Below, piece by piece: positions 46,533-56,609 of a stretch of 64,000 nucleotides of DNA (position 1 is the stretch's first letter; every line of letters begins with the position of its first letter). Made by a program: the position numbers and the translations under genes. The notes beneath the pieces are model-generated. The model saw nothing but the letters and a program-made list of their open reading frames with translations, was not told where the DNA came from and made no database searches. Source of the stretch: Roseivivax jejudonensis. GTDB lineage: Bacteria > Pseudomonadota > Alphaproteobacteria > Rhodobacterales > Rhodobacteraceae. The DNA is taken from the NCBI RefSeq assembly GCF_900172265.1, contig NZ_FWFK01000001.1, positions 620,001-684,000 of the forward strand. The letters are read 5' to 3'.

Positions 46533-47287
46533 CCCGCGGTCCACCCGCCGTCGACCATGTGCGCGCTGCCGGTGACCAGCGCGGACGCGTCCGAGGCGAG
46601 GTAGACCACCGCGCCCATCACGTCCTCGACCGCGCCGACCCGACCGAGCTTGATCTTCGCCTCGAGCCACGCGCGCTTGTCCGGGTCGGCGAAGGTGCTT
46701 TCGGTCAGGGGCGTGCGGATGAAGGTCGGGCAGAGCGAATTGATGCGGATGCCGAGTGCTCCCCACTCGATCGCCATGGCCTTCACCATGCCCTCGACCG
46801 CGTGTTTCGACGCGCAGTAGACCGCCCGGTCCACGCCGCCGACATGGCCCATCTGCGACGAGACATGAATGATCGAGCCACTACGCCCTGCCGCGCGGAG
46901 CGCGCGCGCCGCGCGCTGCGACAGGAAGTACGCGGCCCGCAGGTTCACGGACATGACAGCGTCGAAGTCGTCGGGATCGGTATCGAGCGCCGGTCCATGC
47001 CGCGCGAGGCCCGCGGCATTGACCACGACGTCGTAGGGCGCCGCGAAGAGCGCCGCGAGATCGGCGAGGTCGGTGATATCGGCCGGTTCCGCCTCGGCCC
47101 GCCAGCCTTCGGCGCGCATCGCCTCGACGCATTCGGTCAGCGCGCCGGCGCGGCGCGCGACACAGGTGACCTGAGCGCCGGCCTCGGCCAGCGCGCAGGC
47201 CGCGGCAAGACCGATCCCGGAGGAGGCGCCGGTGACGAGCGCGCGGCGGCCGTCGAGCCGGAAGGACGGCGTGCGCGGAAGGGTCAT
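46529..47287 (-). CDS. Short-chain dehydrogenase/reductase
   Basis: 252 residues of the classical SDR type: TGASSGIG (19-26), NAAG (90-93), catalytic Ser144, Tyr157 and Lys161 (YCASK), and C-terminal SALVTGSAHMVDGGWTAG. Arg residues after beta-2 (CVARRAG) suggest NADP(H), though this is not certain. It oxidises or reduces a secondary alcohol or ketone. It overlaps both neighbours by 4 nt, coupling it to the LacI and SnoaL-like genes. Confidence 0.9.
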   Translation of the reverse strand: MTLPRTPSFRLDGRRALVTGASSGIGLAAACALAEAGAQVTCVARRAGALTECVEAMRAEGWRAEAEPADITDLADLAALFAAPYDVVVNAAGLARHGPALDTDPDDFDAVMSVNLRAAYFLSQRAARALRAAGRSGSIIHVSSQMGHVGGVDRAVYCASKHAVEGMVKAMAIEWGALGIRINSLCPTFIRTPLTESTFADPDKRAWLEAKIKLGRVGAVEDVMGAVVYLASDASALVTGSAHMVDGGWTAG

Positions 47288-48336
47288 GCCACCGCCCTCC
47301 CCGTTTCGGGGTCAAAGCCCGCGCGTGCCTTGTTGAACTCGCGCATCCGCGCCAGCACGTCGACGCCGAGTTGGTCGAACGCGTCGAGCAGATCGACCAT
47401 CACCCAATTCTCGCGGATCCGCCCCGCCTCGACGCGCCAGAAGTCGAGCGACCGCATGGCGATGCGCTTGTCGGACGGCGCGATCCCGAGCCATCCACCG
47501 TGGCTGACCGTCTGGATCATGTTGGGCCAGCCCGTGACGGCCGCGTAGGCGCCGTCGCCGAAAAAATGGTAGTCGATCTCGTCCACGTAGGCGCCACGGT
47601 CCGGCATCGCGGACAGGAACGGGATCTGGTGCCAGTCGCGAAAGCCCTTGACGCCGCGCCCGGTGCCGATGCCCGACGGTCCGTACCAGCTCATCCGCTC
47701 ATGCCAGAAGCGCGGCATCTCCATGACCTCGGGGCCGCCCTGCCCGGGGTGGCGTTTCATGTGTTCGAGCATCTCGATGATCAGGTCGCGGGTGGCGTCG
47801 GATCGCGCGGCGTCGCGCGGCCCTGCGACCAGGCCGTCCTGCGTCGCCGGGCCGGGCACGTGCCATTCTCGGCCGAGCGACGGCGCCAAGGGCCACGCAC
47901 CGGCCTGCATCATCACCTCGGGGATATCCCAGAGCGCCTGCATTTCGACGATCCGCCCGCCCTCGAAGCGGTAGAACTCATGAAAGCGCATGTGCATCTG
48001 GTGGCGCGTGGGTGGAATGTTCAGGAATGGCCGCGCGAAAAGCCCCGTGTAGTAGCCACCGCAGCCCAGCCAGCACGCGCCCTCGGGCGTGTCGCCGGCG
48101 ATCACGATGTGATCGCGCCGCTCGAGGTCGGGCACGGCGTGAAAGAGCGGCGCCAGAGCTTCGTCGAAGAGGGCGCCCGGGCCCGTCATGGTGCCGAAGG
48201 GGAAGGCCACGCGCATCGTCGCATCGGGCGCGACCACCGCATCGAGCGCGCGGCGCACCGAAGCCGGCTCGAAGTCGTACATCGCCGCGCGCACCGGCGC
48301 GAAGGCCGTCTTCATGTCGTCGAAGCGGTCGGTCAT
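47284..48336 (-). CDS. Tandem SnoaL/NTF2-fold protein (2)
   Basis: 350 residues with an internal duplication: [21 protein letters not shown] near residue 120 and [22 protein letters not shown] near 310 are the same element in two NTF2-like domains. WYGPSGIG near residue 220 opens the second domain and is shared with the gene at 57798. Likely soluble and cytoplasmic; a hydratase, dehydratase, isomerase or cyclase role is the family expectation. It overlaps the SDR and the HisD-family gene by 4 nt each. Confidence 0.8.
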   Translation of the reverse strand: MTDRFDDMKTAFAPVRAAMYDFEPASVRRALDAVVAPDATMRVAFPFGTMTGPGALFDEALAPLFHAVPDLERRDHIVIAGDTPEGACWLGCGGYYTGLFARPFLNIPPTRHQMHMRFHEFYRFEGGRIVEMQALWDIPEVMMQAGAWPLAPSLGREWHVPGPATQDGLVAGPRDAARSDATRDLIIEMLEHMKRHPGQGGPEVMEMPRFWHERMSWYGPSGIGTGRGVKGFRDWHQIPFLSAMPDRGAYVDEIDYHFFGDGAYAAVTGWPNMIQTVSHGGWLGIAPSDKRIAMRSLDFWRVEAGRIRENWVMVDLLDAFDQLGVDVLARMREFNKARAGFDPETGRAVA

Positions 48337-49661
48337 TCCGCGGCGGCTTTCGGCGCGGCGCCCGTGCCGTAGGGCACGTTGTCACCGCCGTAGCGGCGGA
48401 CACGCAGGTTGCACTGCTCGGCATGGCCGACGAACCCCTCCAGCATGCACAGCCGCGAGCCGACGCGCCCGATCTCGGCCGCGGCCTCGTCGGTCGTGAC
48501 CTTCTGGTAGCTGTGCGTCTTGAGGAACTTGCCGACCCAGAGACCGCCGGTATAGCGGCCCGCCTTTTTCGTCGGCAACGTGTGGTTCGTGCCGATCACC
48601 TTGTCGCCGTTGGCCACGTTGGTGCGCGGCCCGAGGAACAGCGCCCCGTAACAGGTCATGTTCTGCAGGAACCAATCGTCGCGATCGGTCATCACCTGCA
48701 CGTGCTCGGATGCGATGTCGTCGGCGACCTCCAGCATCTCGTCGTAGCTGTCGCACAGCACGACTTCGCCGTAATCCTGCCAGCTGGTCCGGGCGGTGTC
48801 CGCGGTCGGGAGGATGGTCAGGATGCGCTCGACCTCGGCCAGCGTGTCCTCGGCCAGACGGCGCGAGTTCGTCACCAGGACCGCGGGCGAGTTGTAGCCA
48901 TGCTCGGCCTGACCGAGCAGGTCGGTCGCACACATCTCGGCATCGACGGTGTCGTCCGCGATCACCATCGTCTCGGTCGGGCCGGCGAACAGGTCGATCC
49001 CCACGCGACCGAAAAGCTGGCGCTTCGCTTCGGCGACGAAGGCGTTGCCGGGACCCACGAGCATGTGGACCGGATCGATCGTTTCGGTGCCGAGCGCCAT
49101 CGCGCCGACCGCCTGAATCCCGCCCAGGACGTAGATTTCGTGCGCGCCGCCCAGGTGCATCGCGGCGATCACGCCGGGGTTGGGCTCGCCCTGCCACGGA
49201 GGCGTGGCCGCGGCGATGCGCGGGACGCCCGCAACCGAGGCCGTGGCGACCGACATATGCGCCGAGGCTACCATCGGGAACTTGCCGCCGGGCACGTAGC
49301 AGCCGACCGACTGGACGGGAATATTGCGATGGCCGAGAATGACACCCGGCATCGGCTCCACCTCGATGTCGGTCATCGACGCGCGCTGCGCCTCGGCGAA
49401 CGCCTTTACCTGGTCCTGCGCGAACCGGATATCGGCCAACTCCTGCGCCGACAACTTGCCGATGAGGTGCTCGATCTCCTGTTCGGTCAGGCGGAACCGC
49501 TCGGGCGAATAATTGTCGAACTTCTCGGACAGCTCGCGCACGGCCGCGTCGCCGCGCGCCTCGATGTCCTTCAGGGTCGATTCGACGATGGCGCGGGTCT
49601 TGGCGTCGTCCTCGCCGCGCTCGGCCTCGGACTTGCCACGCTTGAGGTATTCGACACTCAT
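48333..49661 (-). CDS. Histidinol dehydrogenase-family NAD-dependent zinc dehydrogenase (HpsN-like candidate)
   Basis: 442 residues. All HisD zinc and catalytic residues are kept: Gln251 and His254 ([10 protein letters not shown]), Glu319-His320 (SEHVQVM), Asp353 ([10 protein letters not shown]) and His413 (EGFVGHAEQ). It is not in a his operon, and the family contains paralogues such as sulfopropanediol 3-dehydrogenase HpsN that oxidise a primary alcohol to a carboxylate by two NAD-linked steps. That chemistry on a locus-specific polyol or hydroxy compound is the best inference. AGGAG lies 8 nt before the ATG. It overlaps SnoaL-like genes on both sides by 4 nt. Confidence 0.85.
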   Translation of the reverse strand: MSVEYLKRGKSEAERGEDDAKTRAIVESTLKDIEARGDAAVRELSEKFDNYSPERFRLTEQEIEHLIGKLSAQELADIRFAQDQVKAFAEAQRASMTDIEVEPMPGVILGHRNIPVQSVGCYVPGGKFPMVASAHMSVATASVAGVPRIAAATPPWQGEPNPGVIAAMHLGGAHEIYVLGGIQAVGAMALGTETIDPVHMLVGPGNAFVAEAKRQLFGRVGIDLFAGPTETMVIADDTVDAEMCATDLLGQAEHGYNSPAVLVTNSRRLAEDTLAEVERILTILPTADTARTSWQDYGEVVLCDSYDEMLEVADDIASEHVQVMTDRDDWFLQNMTCYGALFLGPRTNVANGDKVIGTNHTLPTKKAGRYTGGLWVGKFLKTHSYQKVTTDEAAAEIGRVGSRLCMLEGFVGHAEQCNLRVRRYGGDNVPYGTGAAPKAAAE

Positions 49662-50212
49662 GTCGTTTCTCCTGTCGTCTGGGATGTGTCTGGACGGGGT
49701 GGCGTGCGGTCGCCGCGATCGAAGGCCTCCCAGCCCTCGCCGCCGAAGACGTCGTGGCCGAGTTGCGCGAGGACATGCGGGAAATCGACCATCACCCAGT
49801 TGTCGGCGATGCGGCCGTCGGCGATGCGCCAGAAGTCCATGTAGCGGATCTCGACCCGCCGGCCGGTGGCGGCGATGCCCATGAAGGGGCCGCTGTGGGT
49901 GGCCTCCTGCCGGCCGAACGCGGCGGCCCATTCCCCCATGAAGAGCCGCGCCTCGTCGACACAGACCTTTTCGGAGAACGCGGCCTGAAAGGGGCGCTGC
50001 CAGTTGTCCTGGAACTCGCGAAGGCCGTGCTTGGTGCCGCAGCCGAAATTGCCCATCCAGCGGAAATTCTCGTGGAAGAACTCGGCCATGTCGTCGATGC
50101 GATGATCGTTGAGCCCGTCGACCATCCCTTCGATGACGCGGCGGGTCTCGTCGGTCTTCGACAGGTCGGTGTCGCGGGTCAGCGATGCCTGCTCGGGGCG
50201 GGCGCCGGGCAT
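49658..50212 (-). CDS. SnoaL/NTF2-fold protein, single domain (3)
   Basis: 184 residues, one NTF2-like domain: [42 protein letters not shown] and [35 protein letters not shown]. The latter is close to the domain ends of the 350- and 330-residue paralogues. GGAGG precedes the ATG. It overlaps the HisD-family gene and follows the TRAP large permease with one nucleotide between. Confidence 0.8.
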   Translation of the reverse strand: MPGARPEQASLTRDTDLSKTDETRRVIEGMVDGLNDHRIDDMAEFFHENFRWMGNFGCGTKHGLREFQDNWQRPFQAAFSEKVCVDEARLFMGEWAAAFGRQEATHSGPFMGIAATGRRVEIRYMDFWRIADGRIADNWVMVDFPHVLAQLGHDVFGGEGWEAFDRGDRTPPRPDTSQTTGETT

Positions 50213-50213
50213 G

Positions 50214-51509
50214 TCAGCCTCCGTAATCCAGAAAGACCCTCGGCAGCCCCAACGACAGGGCCGGCACGAAGGCGATGATGAGAAGCGCGACCACCATCGC
50301 CACGACCCACGGCAGGATCCGGCGCGCGATGTGATCGAACGGAATACGGCCGACCTGTGCGGCCATGAAGAGGTTGGCGCCGAGGGGCGGTGTCACGAAC
50401 CCGATGGCCAGCGCGACGATCATCACGATGCCGAAATGCACCGGATCGACACCGAGTTCGATCATCACCGGCAAGAGGACGGGCGTCAGGATGACGATGG
50501 CCGCCAGCGTCTCGAGGAAGGTGCCGACAATCAGCAGAAGCACGATGGCGGCGAGCAGGACGATCGTCTGAGACTGGGTGAGCGCGAGCACGAGATCCGA
50601 CAGCTTCAGCGGGATCTGCTCGAGCGCGATGATCCGTCCGAAGGCGACGGACGCGCCGATGATGACCAGCACCGCCGACACCAGAAGCGCGGATTCGAGC
50701 ATCATTCCCGGCAGGTCTCGCAGAGGAAGCTCACGGTAGACGAGGCAGCTGACGATCAGCGCGTAGACCACCGCGACGGCCGAGCTCTCGGTCGGGGTCA
50801 CGATGCCGGCGTAGATCCCGCCGAGAACCACGAGCGGCATGATCAGCGCCAGCTTGGCATCGTTGAGCGCGCTCAGCGTCTCGCGAAGTGAAGCGGCCGC
50901 GATCGGGGTTTCAGGTGCCTGCGCGCCGCGCCGGCGCAGGATGTTGTAGGCGATGAGCGTCAGGGCGATCACCACGCCAGGCACGATACCGGCCATGAAA
51001 AGCGCGGTCACCGAAACGCCGGCCGACACCGCGTAGACGATCATCACGACCGATGGCGGGATCATCACGCCCAGGCCGCCTGCGCTCGCGACCATCGCGC
51101 CGGCGTAGGCCCGCTCGTAGCCGCGCTCTACCAGAGCGGGGATCATGGCGAGCCCGATTGCCGCGACGGTGGCCGATCCGGTGCCCGATATCGCCGCGAA
51201 AAACAGGCAGGCCATGATGGTGACAGTGCCCAGATCGCCCGGAGCGCGGCCGAACACGCAATCCGCCACCCGCACGAGCCGGCGGGAGATGCCGCCCCGG
51301 CTCATCACGTTTCCGGCAAGGGTGAACAGCACGACCGCGATCAGCGTGAAGCTGTCGATCCCCGAGATCAGCCCCAGCGCGTAGAGGTCGAAATTTAGGA
51401 ACGGGATGTAGGCGATCGCGATGAGCGAGGCGGACCCAAGCGCGATGCCGATCGGAACCCCGATGGCAAGGAGCAGGAAGAAGCTGCCGAAGAGGATCGC
51501 CGTCGTCAT
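50214..51509 (-). CDS. TRAP transporter large permease (DctM-type)
   Basis: 431 residues with about twelve membrane segments. Motifs are VPIGIALGSASLIAI, FTLAGNVMSRGGISRRLVRVADCVFG, ISGTGSATVAAIGLAMIPALVERGYERAYAGAMVASAGGLGVMIPPS and VTPPLGANLFMAA. It carries the solute across the membrane using the Na+ or H+ gradient. Follows DctQ by 3 nt. Confidence 0.92.
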   Translation of the reverse strand: MTTAILFGSFFLLLAIGVPIGIALGSASLIAIAYIPFLNFDLYALGLISGIDSFTLIAVVLFTLAGNVMSRGGISRRLVRVADCVFGRAPGDLGTVTIMACLFFAAISGTGSATVAAIGLAMIPALVERGYERAYAGAMVASAGGLGVMIPPSVVMIVYAVSAGVSVTALFMAGIVPGVVIALTLIAYNILRRRGAQAPETPIAAASLRETLSALNDAKLALIMPLVVLGGIYAGIVTPTESSAVAVVYALIVSCLVYRELPLRDLPGMMLESALLVSAVLVIIGASVAFGRIIALEQIPLKLSDLVLALTQSQTIVLLAAIVLLLIVGTFLETLAAIVILTPVLLPVMIELGVDPVHFGIVMIVALAIGFVTPPLGANLFMAAQVGRIPFDHIARRILPWVVAMVVALLIIAFVPALSLGLPRVFLDYGG

Positions 51510-51512
51510 CGC

Positions 51513-52007
51513 TCAGACATCCATCTGCGGAGTCAGCTGCGTCTCGCCGCGAAACGCGATGCGCCAGATCGAATGGATCAGCCGCGCGGCCGAGAGCGCG
51601 CCGGAAAAGATGATCGCGGCGTAGAGGACAGAGGTCGGCCATTCCGTCGCCGACAGGATCTTGCCGCGCTCGGTCGCCTGCTGGGTGATGACGACGCCCA
51701 GCCAGCAGACGACCAGCGAATAGACGAGGAATACGGTCTCGGCCGCGAGCATCATCCAGCGGCGCAGCCCGGGCGGCGCGAGGTCCAGAAGCACGGTCAC
51801 CCGCATGTGCCGGCGGTCGCGGATGGCGTAGGCAACGCCGAAGTAGATCATGTACACGAAGGCGAGGCGCGCGACCTCGCCCGCGAAGGCGATGGAGGTG
51901 GCAAAGGCGAAGCGCGCCACGACGTCGGCGAAGACCAGCACGATCACCACCGACAGCGCAGTCACGATGACCACGGGTTCGAAGTATTTCTCGATCCGGG
52001 ACAGCAT
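51513..52007 (-). CDS. TRAP transporter small permease (DctQ-type)
   Basis: 164 residues, four transmembrane helices: VVIVTALSVVIVLVFADVVARF, EVARLAFVYMIYFGVAYAIRDRRHMRV (family motif), a third in ETVFLVYSLVVCWLGVVI and a fourth near AAIIFSGALSAARLI. Partner of the large permease 3 nt downstream and the binding protein 19 nt upstream. Confidence 0.9.
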   Translation of the reverse strand: MLSRIEKYFEPVVIVTALSVVIVLVFADVVARFAFATSIAFAGEVARLAFVYMIYFGVAYAIRDRRHMRVTVLLDLAPPGLRRWMMLAAETVFLVYSLVVCWLGVVITQQATERGKILSATEWPTSVLYAAIIFSGALSAARLIHSIWRIAFRGETQLTPQMDV

Positions 52008-52026
52008 TTCGCCCTCGCCTCCGGGC

Positions 52027-53010
52027 TCAGTTTTCCAGTGCCGACATGAAGTCGTCGTAGAACTGGTCGCCGACCCGCTCGCGGATGTCGGCCTCGATGG
52101 CGCCGTTCATGGTCTCTCCCATCTGGGTGCGGTCCTCGGCCGGCAGTTCGTTGACCTCGAGCCCCTCCTCGCGCAGCCGATCGAGGGTTTCTTCGTTGGC
52201 CGCGACGGTCAGCTCGCGCTGGCGCTCGACCGTTTCTGCCGCGACCTCCTCGATCAGCGACTGCTGTTCGGACTCGAGGCCCTGCCACCATTCGAGATCG
52301 GCCATCCACAGCTCCGGCCAGTAGATGTGCCCGGTCAGCGACACGTAGTCCTGCACCTCGAAGAACCGCTCCACCACCATCGAGGACAAGGCGCTTTCCT
52401 GGCCGTCGATCAGGCCCTGCTGAAGCGAGGAGTAGATCTCGCCCCAGGCGAGCGGCACGGGCACGGCCCCGATCGACCGCCACGCCGTGATCTGGATCGG
52501 GTTGTCGGCCGAGCGCATCCGCAGGCCCTCAAACGCCTCTATGCTGTCGAGCGGGCCGCGCGAGTTGGTGAACGACCGGAAGCCCAGTTCCATGAAGCCC
52601 ATGAGCTTGATGCCCTGTTCCTCCATCGCGGTGCCGAGGCTGTCGCCGGCCTCGCCGTCGAGGACCGAGCGCGCCTGCGCCTCGTCCTCGAACAGCAGGA
52701 ACTGGTCGAGAACAGCCAGCTCAGGCACGCGCGAGGACAGCAGGACCGACGCTCCGGTGGTCATCGTCAGGTTGCCGGACTGGACGAGGTCGGTCATCTC
52801 CTGCACCGATCCGATCTGCCCGCCGGGGAAGAGCTCGACCTGGATGTCGCCCTCGGACCGGCTTTCCAGTTCCTCCTCGAAATAGGCCAGCGCCTGATGC
52901 AGGGGCGAGCTTTCGGGGGTCGCGTGGCCGATGCGGATGGTCTCCTGCGCCGCGGCCGGAAGCGCCGCGACAAGGCCGAAGCCGGCGGCCAGGATGCGTG
53001 TGCGTTTCAT
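52027..53010 (-). CDS. TRAP transporter solute-binding protein (DctP-type)
   Basis: 327 residues with a signal peptide (MKRTRILAAGFGLVAALPAAA) before QETIRIGHATPESSPLHQAL. SIEAFEGLRMRSADNPIQITAWRSIGAVPVPLAWGEIYSSLQQGLIDGQESALSSM includes the arginine (LRMR) that grips a ligand carboxylate or sulfonate in the family. The ligand is probably an organic anion. GGGAGG precedes the ATG. It follows the ABC permease gene by 65 nt, placing TRAP genes directly behind a complete ABC importer. Confidence 0.92.
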   Translation of the reverse strand: MKRTRILAAGFGLVAALPAAAQETIRIGHATPESSPLHQALAYFEEELESRSEGDIQVELFPGGQIGSVQEMTDLVQSGNLTMTTGASVLLSSRVPELAVLDQFLLFEDEAQARSVLDGEAGDSLGTAMEEQGIKLMGFMELGFRSFTNSRGPLDSIEAFEGLRMRSADNPIQITAWRSIGAVPVPLAWGEIYSSLQQGLIDGQESALSSMVVERFFEVQDYVSLTGHIYWPELWMADLEWWQGLESEQQSLIEEVAAETVERQRELTVAANEETLDRLREEGLEVNELPAEDRTQMGETMNGAIEADIRERVGDQFYDDFMSALEN

Positions 53011-53075
53011 TGTAGTCGGTCCTCCCTGGGAACGCGCCCTCCTCCCGGGCGCAAGATGATCGTGCGAGCCGGATG

Positions 53076-54230
53076 TCATCCCTTCACCGCTCCCGCCGTC
53101 AGACCGCTGACGATCTGCCGCTGGAACACCATCACCAGCACGAAGAGCGGCGCGGTGATCGAGACCGCCGCAGCGATGGCCTCCACCTGGTCGGTGGTCG
53201 TGGTCTCGCGGTTGAAATAGCTGGCGATGGCGGGGACCATCGTCTGGTTCTGCGCGTCGAGAAGCAGCGATGTCACCAGAAAGTCGTTGTAGGCCAAAAG
53301 GAAGCTGAAGAGCCCCGTCGTGATGACCCCGGGCCACATCACCGGCATGATGACCTGCCGGAACGCTTGGAAATGTGTGCAGCCGTCGACCCGCGCCGCT
53401 TCGTCGAGCTCGGTCGGGATGTTCTGGAAGAACGAGCGCAGCATCCAGATCGTGAAGGGCTGGTTGATCGCGACGAGAACGGCGATCACCGCGTAGGGCT
53501 GGCCATAGAGCGTCGGCGCCGCGTCCCCGAAGATCGGCGCCAGCCAGTCCGACGAATTGATGAACACCGGCAGGTAGCCCGCGACAAGGACAGAATGCGG
53601 CAGCGCGCGAAAGATCAGCGCGGCGATCAGGAGCCAGAAGGCAAGGTTCGACGGCGACCGCGCCAGCGCGTAGCCCGCCAGGGTCCCGACGAAGAGCGAG
53701 ATCGTCACGACGCCGGCCGTGACCACGAGCGAATTGACGAAGTTGCGCCAGAACGCGTTCTCGACCCACACGGCATAGTAGTGCTCGAACGTGGCGCCGA
53801 TCACCGGCTGGCCGAGCGGCCCGGCGATGGCGTCGAGCGCGCCGAGCACCGGCGGCAGGATCCCGAAGACCACGAGGCCGAACACCGCGAGATAACCGAG
53901 CCCCGCGACCAGCCAGCCGATTGCAATCCAGCCGGCCGGCGTAAGGCGCCGGACATGCCGCGGCAGGCCGGAGAACGCCCAGCGCGCCAGCGCGATCACC
54001 ACCGCGCCGCCGATCAGCAGTTCGAGCACCGACAGCCCCTGCCCGTTTCCGCGGGTCGTCGGCCCGAACAGGACGTCTCCGAAGTTGCCGGCGAAGGCGT
54101 CGACCGGCGACTTGATCGACATCACGGCGATCCACGCGATCGGAAAAATCGCCAGAAGGCACCAGAAGCCGAGGAACGCGCCCGAGGCGAGACGCAAGGA
54201 CAACGGCTGACGCATGGTCCGGGCGGTCAT
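53076..54230 (-). CDS. CUT1-type ABC sugar permease, MalG-like
   Basis: 384 residues. The C-terminal two thirds are a normal MalG-type permease with the EAA loop TELDEAARVDGCTHFQAFRQVIMPVMWPG. The N-terminal part is longer than usual: after the first helix (FWCLLAIFPIAWIAVMSIKSP) there is an extra block of about 110 residues with two to three more hydrophobic segments. The substrate is unknown. Its start codon shares one base with the MalF-type stop (TGATG). Confidence 0.88.
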   Translation of the reverse strand: MTARTMRQPLSLRLASGAFLGFWCLLAIFPIAWIAVMSIKSPVDAFAGNFGDVLFGPTTRGNGQGLSVLELLIGGAVVIALARWAFSGLPRHVRRLTPAGWIAIGWLVAGLGYLAVFGLVVFGILPPVLGALDAIAGPLGQPVIGATFEHYYAVWVENAFWRNFVNSLVVTAGVVTISLFVGTLAGYALARSPSNLAFWLLIAALIFRALPHSVLVAGYLPVFINSSDWLAPIFGDAAPTLYGQPYAVIAVLVAINQPFTIWMLRSFFQNIPTELDEAARVDGCTHFQAFRQVIMPVMWPGVITTGLFSFLLAYNDFLVTSLLLDAQNQTMVPAIASYFNRETTTTDQVEAIAAAVSITAPLFVLVMVFQRQIVSGLTAGAVKG

Positions 54231-55252
54231 CAGCGCTCTCCCTTGTGTTCGCGCCACGCGCGGCGCACCGGCGCGATCAGCAGGATCACGATCCCGACCA
54301 TCGTCAGCATCGCCGAGGCCGAGGCGCGCGAGATCGCGCGGTTGCCGGCGTCGTCCGGCTGAAGGAAGTCGTAGGTGAGCCACTGCAGCGAGATGACATG
54401 GCTCTGCGAGGAAAAGCCGACGATCTCCTCGAACACGCGGTAGGCGTCCATCAAGTGAATGAGCGCGACAAAGGTGATCAGCGGCCCGAGATGCGGGATC
54501 ACCACGAAGCGCAGGCGCTGCCACCGGTTCGCGCCGTCGACGATGGCCGATTCCAACGTGTCCTGGTTCACCGTCTGCAGGCCGGCGTAGAAGATCACGA
54601 AGGCGAACGGTGCGACGTGCCAGACCCGGTAGAAATACATCATCAGCTCGATGGTCCAGCCCTGCGCGAACATCGCGATGTCGCGATTCAGCACCTCCTC
54701 GAGCGCCGCGGTCAGGATGCCGTCGCCGATGAAGAGCCACCGGATCGACAGCGCGCCGATCACCGGGGTGATGATGAACGGCAGCAGCGACATGAAGATC
54801 ACCGGCCCGCGGATCGACCTCACCGCGTTGTTCACCGCGAGCGCGATCGCGAGGCCGAGCACGATCACGATCGGCAGCGTGATCAGCGTGAACATCACCG
54901 TGAAGCGCAGCGCGGCCCAGAAGTCGACGTTGAGGATGCTCGCCCAGTTGCCCGACGACAGGTACTCGCCCACGCGGTCGAACTGCAACAGGTTACGATA
55001 GCTTTCGAGCCCGACAAAGAGCGTGCGCGTCTCGATCCGGCCGTCTTCGTCGCGGACCGGCTGGCTCTTGGTTTCGGTCACGCAATTGGCGGTCGGAAAG
55101 CCCGGCGTGCAGGATTCGACCTCGACCGTCTCGTAGACCGGCTGGGTCACGTAGAAGCTCTGGCCGAAGACCGACACGAGCGGCGCGGCGATGAAGATCA
55201 GCATCATCAGCAGCGAGGGCGCCACGAAGGCGGCGAAGACACGGGGCTTCAT
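54230..55252 (-). CDS. CUT1-type ABC sugar permease, MalF-like
   Basis: 340 residues with about six membrane helices. The EAA-type loop is QDTLESAIVDGANRWQRLRFVVIPHLGP. After the first helix there is a periplasmic loop of about 60 residues with two cysteines (VESCTPGFPTANCVTE) that may form a disulfide. The ATG at 55252 follows GAGGAGAG; the 15 codons upstream are unlikely. It pairs with the MalG-like permease. Confidence 0.9.
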   Translation of the reverse strand: MKPRVFAAFVAPSLLMMLIFIAAPLVSVFGQSFYVTQPVYETVEVESCTPGFPTANCVTETKSQPVRDEDGRIETRTLFVGLESYRNLLQFDRVGEYLSSGNWASILNVDFWAALRFTVMFTLITLPIVIVLGLAIALAVNNAVRSIRGPVIFMSLLPFIITPVIGALSIRWLFIGDGILTAALEEVLNRDIAMFAQGWTIELMMYFYRVWHVAPFAFVIFYAGLQTVNQDTLESAIVDGANRWQRLRFVVIPHLGPLITFVALIHLMDAYRVFEEIVGFSSQSHVISLQWLTYDFLQPDDAGNRAISRASASAMLTMVGIVILLIAPVRRAWREHKGER

Positions 55253-55322
55253 CGGCTCTCCTCCTCGCTGCTGGGTCCCGCAAAGGGTCCGGGGCACGCA
55301 GGCGCGCCCCGGACCGGGTCAC

Positions 55323-56549
55323 TCAGCCGTCGACCAGCCCGGCCTCGCGGGCCGCGGTCAGGTAGTCTGCCTCGATATCGGCGAGCGTTTCCTCGGCGGC
55401 CTTGTCGCCGGTCAGGAAAGCGGCGATGCCGTTGCCGAGCGCGGTGTGCATGAGCCCCATCGCGGTGGTCGACGGATAGGCCCGGGCGGCCGGCTGCGAC
55501 TGCAACGTCGCGATCGCCCCCTCGGCGAGCCGCGTCGGCTCGTAGCCCTCGATCAGCCAGATCGCGGCGCTGTTGTTGGCCTGGACCATCTCGCTGTCGA
55601 GGCCCTCCATCGCCACGCGGAAGGCCGCTTCGGCGGTCTCGTCGTCGATGTTCGCGGCGACGACGACACCGTCCCACCAGATCGTGGTGGCCGGCGGGCC
55701 ATCGGCGGTCGCCTTGGGCGCGGCGGCGGTCTCGACCAGCCCGACCACCTCGGACTCGGCCTCGTTGTCCATCGCGCCGGCGCGGCTGGCCCAGAGATTG
55801 GCCATCGCGATCCGGCCCTGCTGGAACTGCTGCTGCACGTAGGTCGAGTCGGAGACCAGATATTCGGGATCCATGTACTCGGTCATGGCGCGCATCATCT
55901 CGAGCGCGTTGATCCCCGCCTCGGTGTTCAGCGTCGGTATGTTCTCGGAATCGACGAACTCTCCGCCGAAGCCGTAGAACATGTTCACGTAGTCCTGCGC
56001 GAGGTTCCACCCGGTCTGCATCGTGGCGCCGAGCGGGTACTCGACCACGCCGGCCTCCTGGATCGTCGCGGCGGCCTCGAGGACCTCGTCCCAGGTTTCC
56101 GGCACCTCGAGATCAAGATCCTCGAAGATGTCGGCGCGATACATCAGGTGCTGAGTGTTAACCATCATGCCGATGGCCATCACCTGCCCGTCGATGCGGA
56201 TCAGCTGGTTGTCGTTGAGGGACTGGCCGTACTCCGCCACGAGGTCGTCGAGTGGGCGGATCGTCCCCTCGTTGATGAGCGGCGTGATAGTGCCATTGGC
56301 GACGCCGCCCAACGCGTAGAGCGAGGGATCCGCCGCGAAGGCGGCGGGCTGCTTGGTGCGGAACTCCTGATCGAGCTCGGCCTCGAAGCTGCCGCACTCG
56401 GCCATTGCGTCCGAAACCGCCTTCCATGCCTCGAACCCGGCCGAAAGCATGGACACGGGCGTGTCGTTTTCAAAGCTGCACTCGGCCATCGCGGGTCCGG
56501 CCAGCAGGGTCGCCGCACCGACGGCGGCAAAGATCGTGCGTTTGGTCAT
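55323..56549 (-). CDS. Family-1 ABC solute-binding protein (carbohydrate type)
   Basis: 408 residues with signal peptide MTKRTIFAAVGAATLLAGPAMA before ECSFENDTP. MalE-like motifs are IRPLDDLVAEYGQSLNDNQLIRIDGQVMAIGMMVNTQHLMYRADIFEDLDLEVPETWDEVLEAA and FQQGRIAMANLWASRAGAM. It should capture a sugar, polyol or glycoside. GGGAG precedes the ATG. It sits between the ATPase and the two permeases of one importer. Confidence 0.9.
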   Translation of the reverse strand: MTKRTIFAAVGAATLLAGPAMAECSFENDTPVSMLSAGFEAWKAVSDAMAECGSFEAELDQEFRTKQPAAFAADPSLYALGGVANGTITPLINEGTIRPLDDLVAEYGQSLNDNQLIRIDGQVMAIGMMVNTQHLMYRADIFEDLDLEVPETWDEVLEAAATIQEAGVVEYPLGATMQTGWNLAQDYVNMFYGFGGEFVDSENIPTLNTEAGINALEMMRAMTEYMDPEYLVSDSTYVQQQFQQGRIAMANLWASRAGAMDNEAESEVVGLVETAAAPKATADGPPATTIWWDGVVVAANIDDETAEAAFRVAMEGLDSEMVQANNSAAIWLIEGYEPTRLAEGAIATLQSQPAARAYPSTTAMGLMHTALGNGIAAFLTGDKAAEETLADIEADYLTAAREAGLVDG

Positions 56550-56609
56550 TGTGTCGCTCCCGATTGGATCGTTCGTGCCGGGAGCTTCGCGCCCCGGTCC
56601 TCGTTATGT

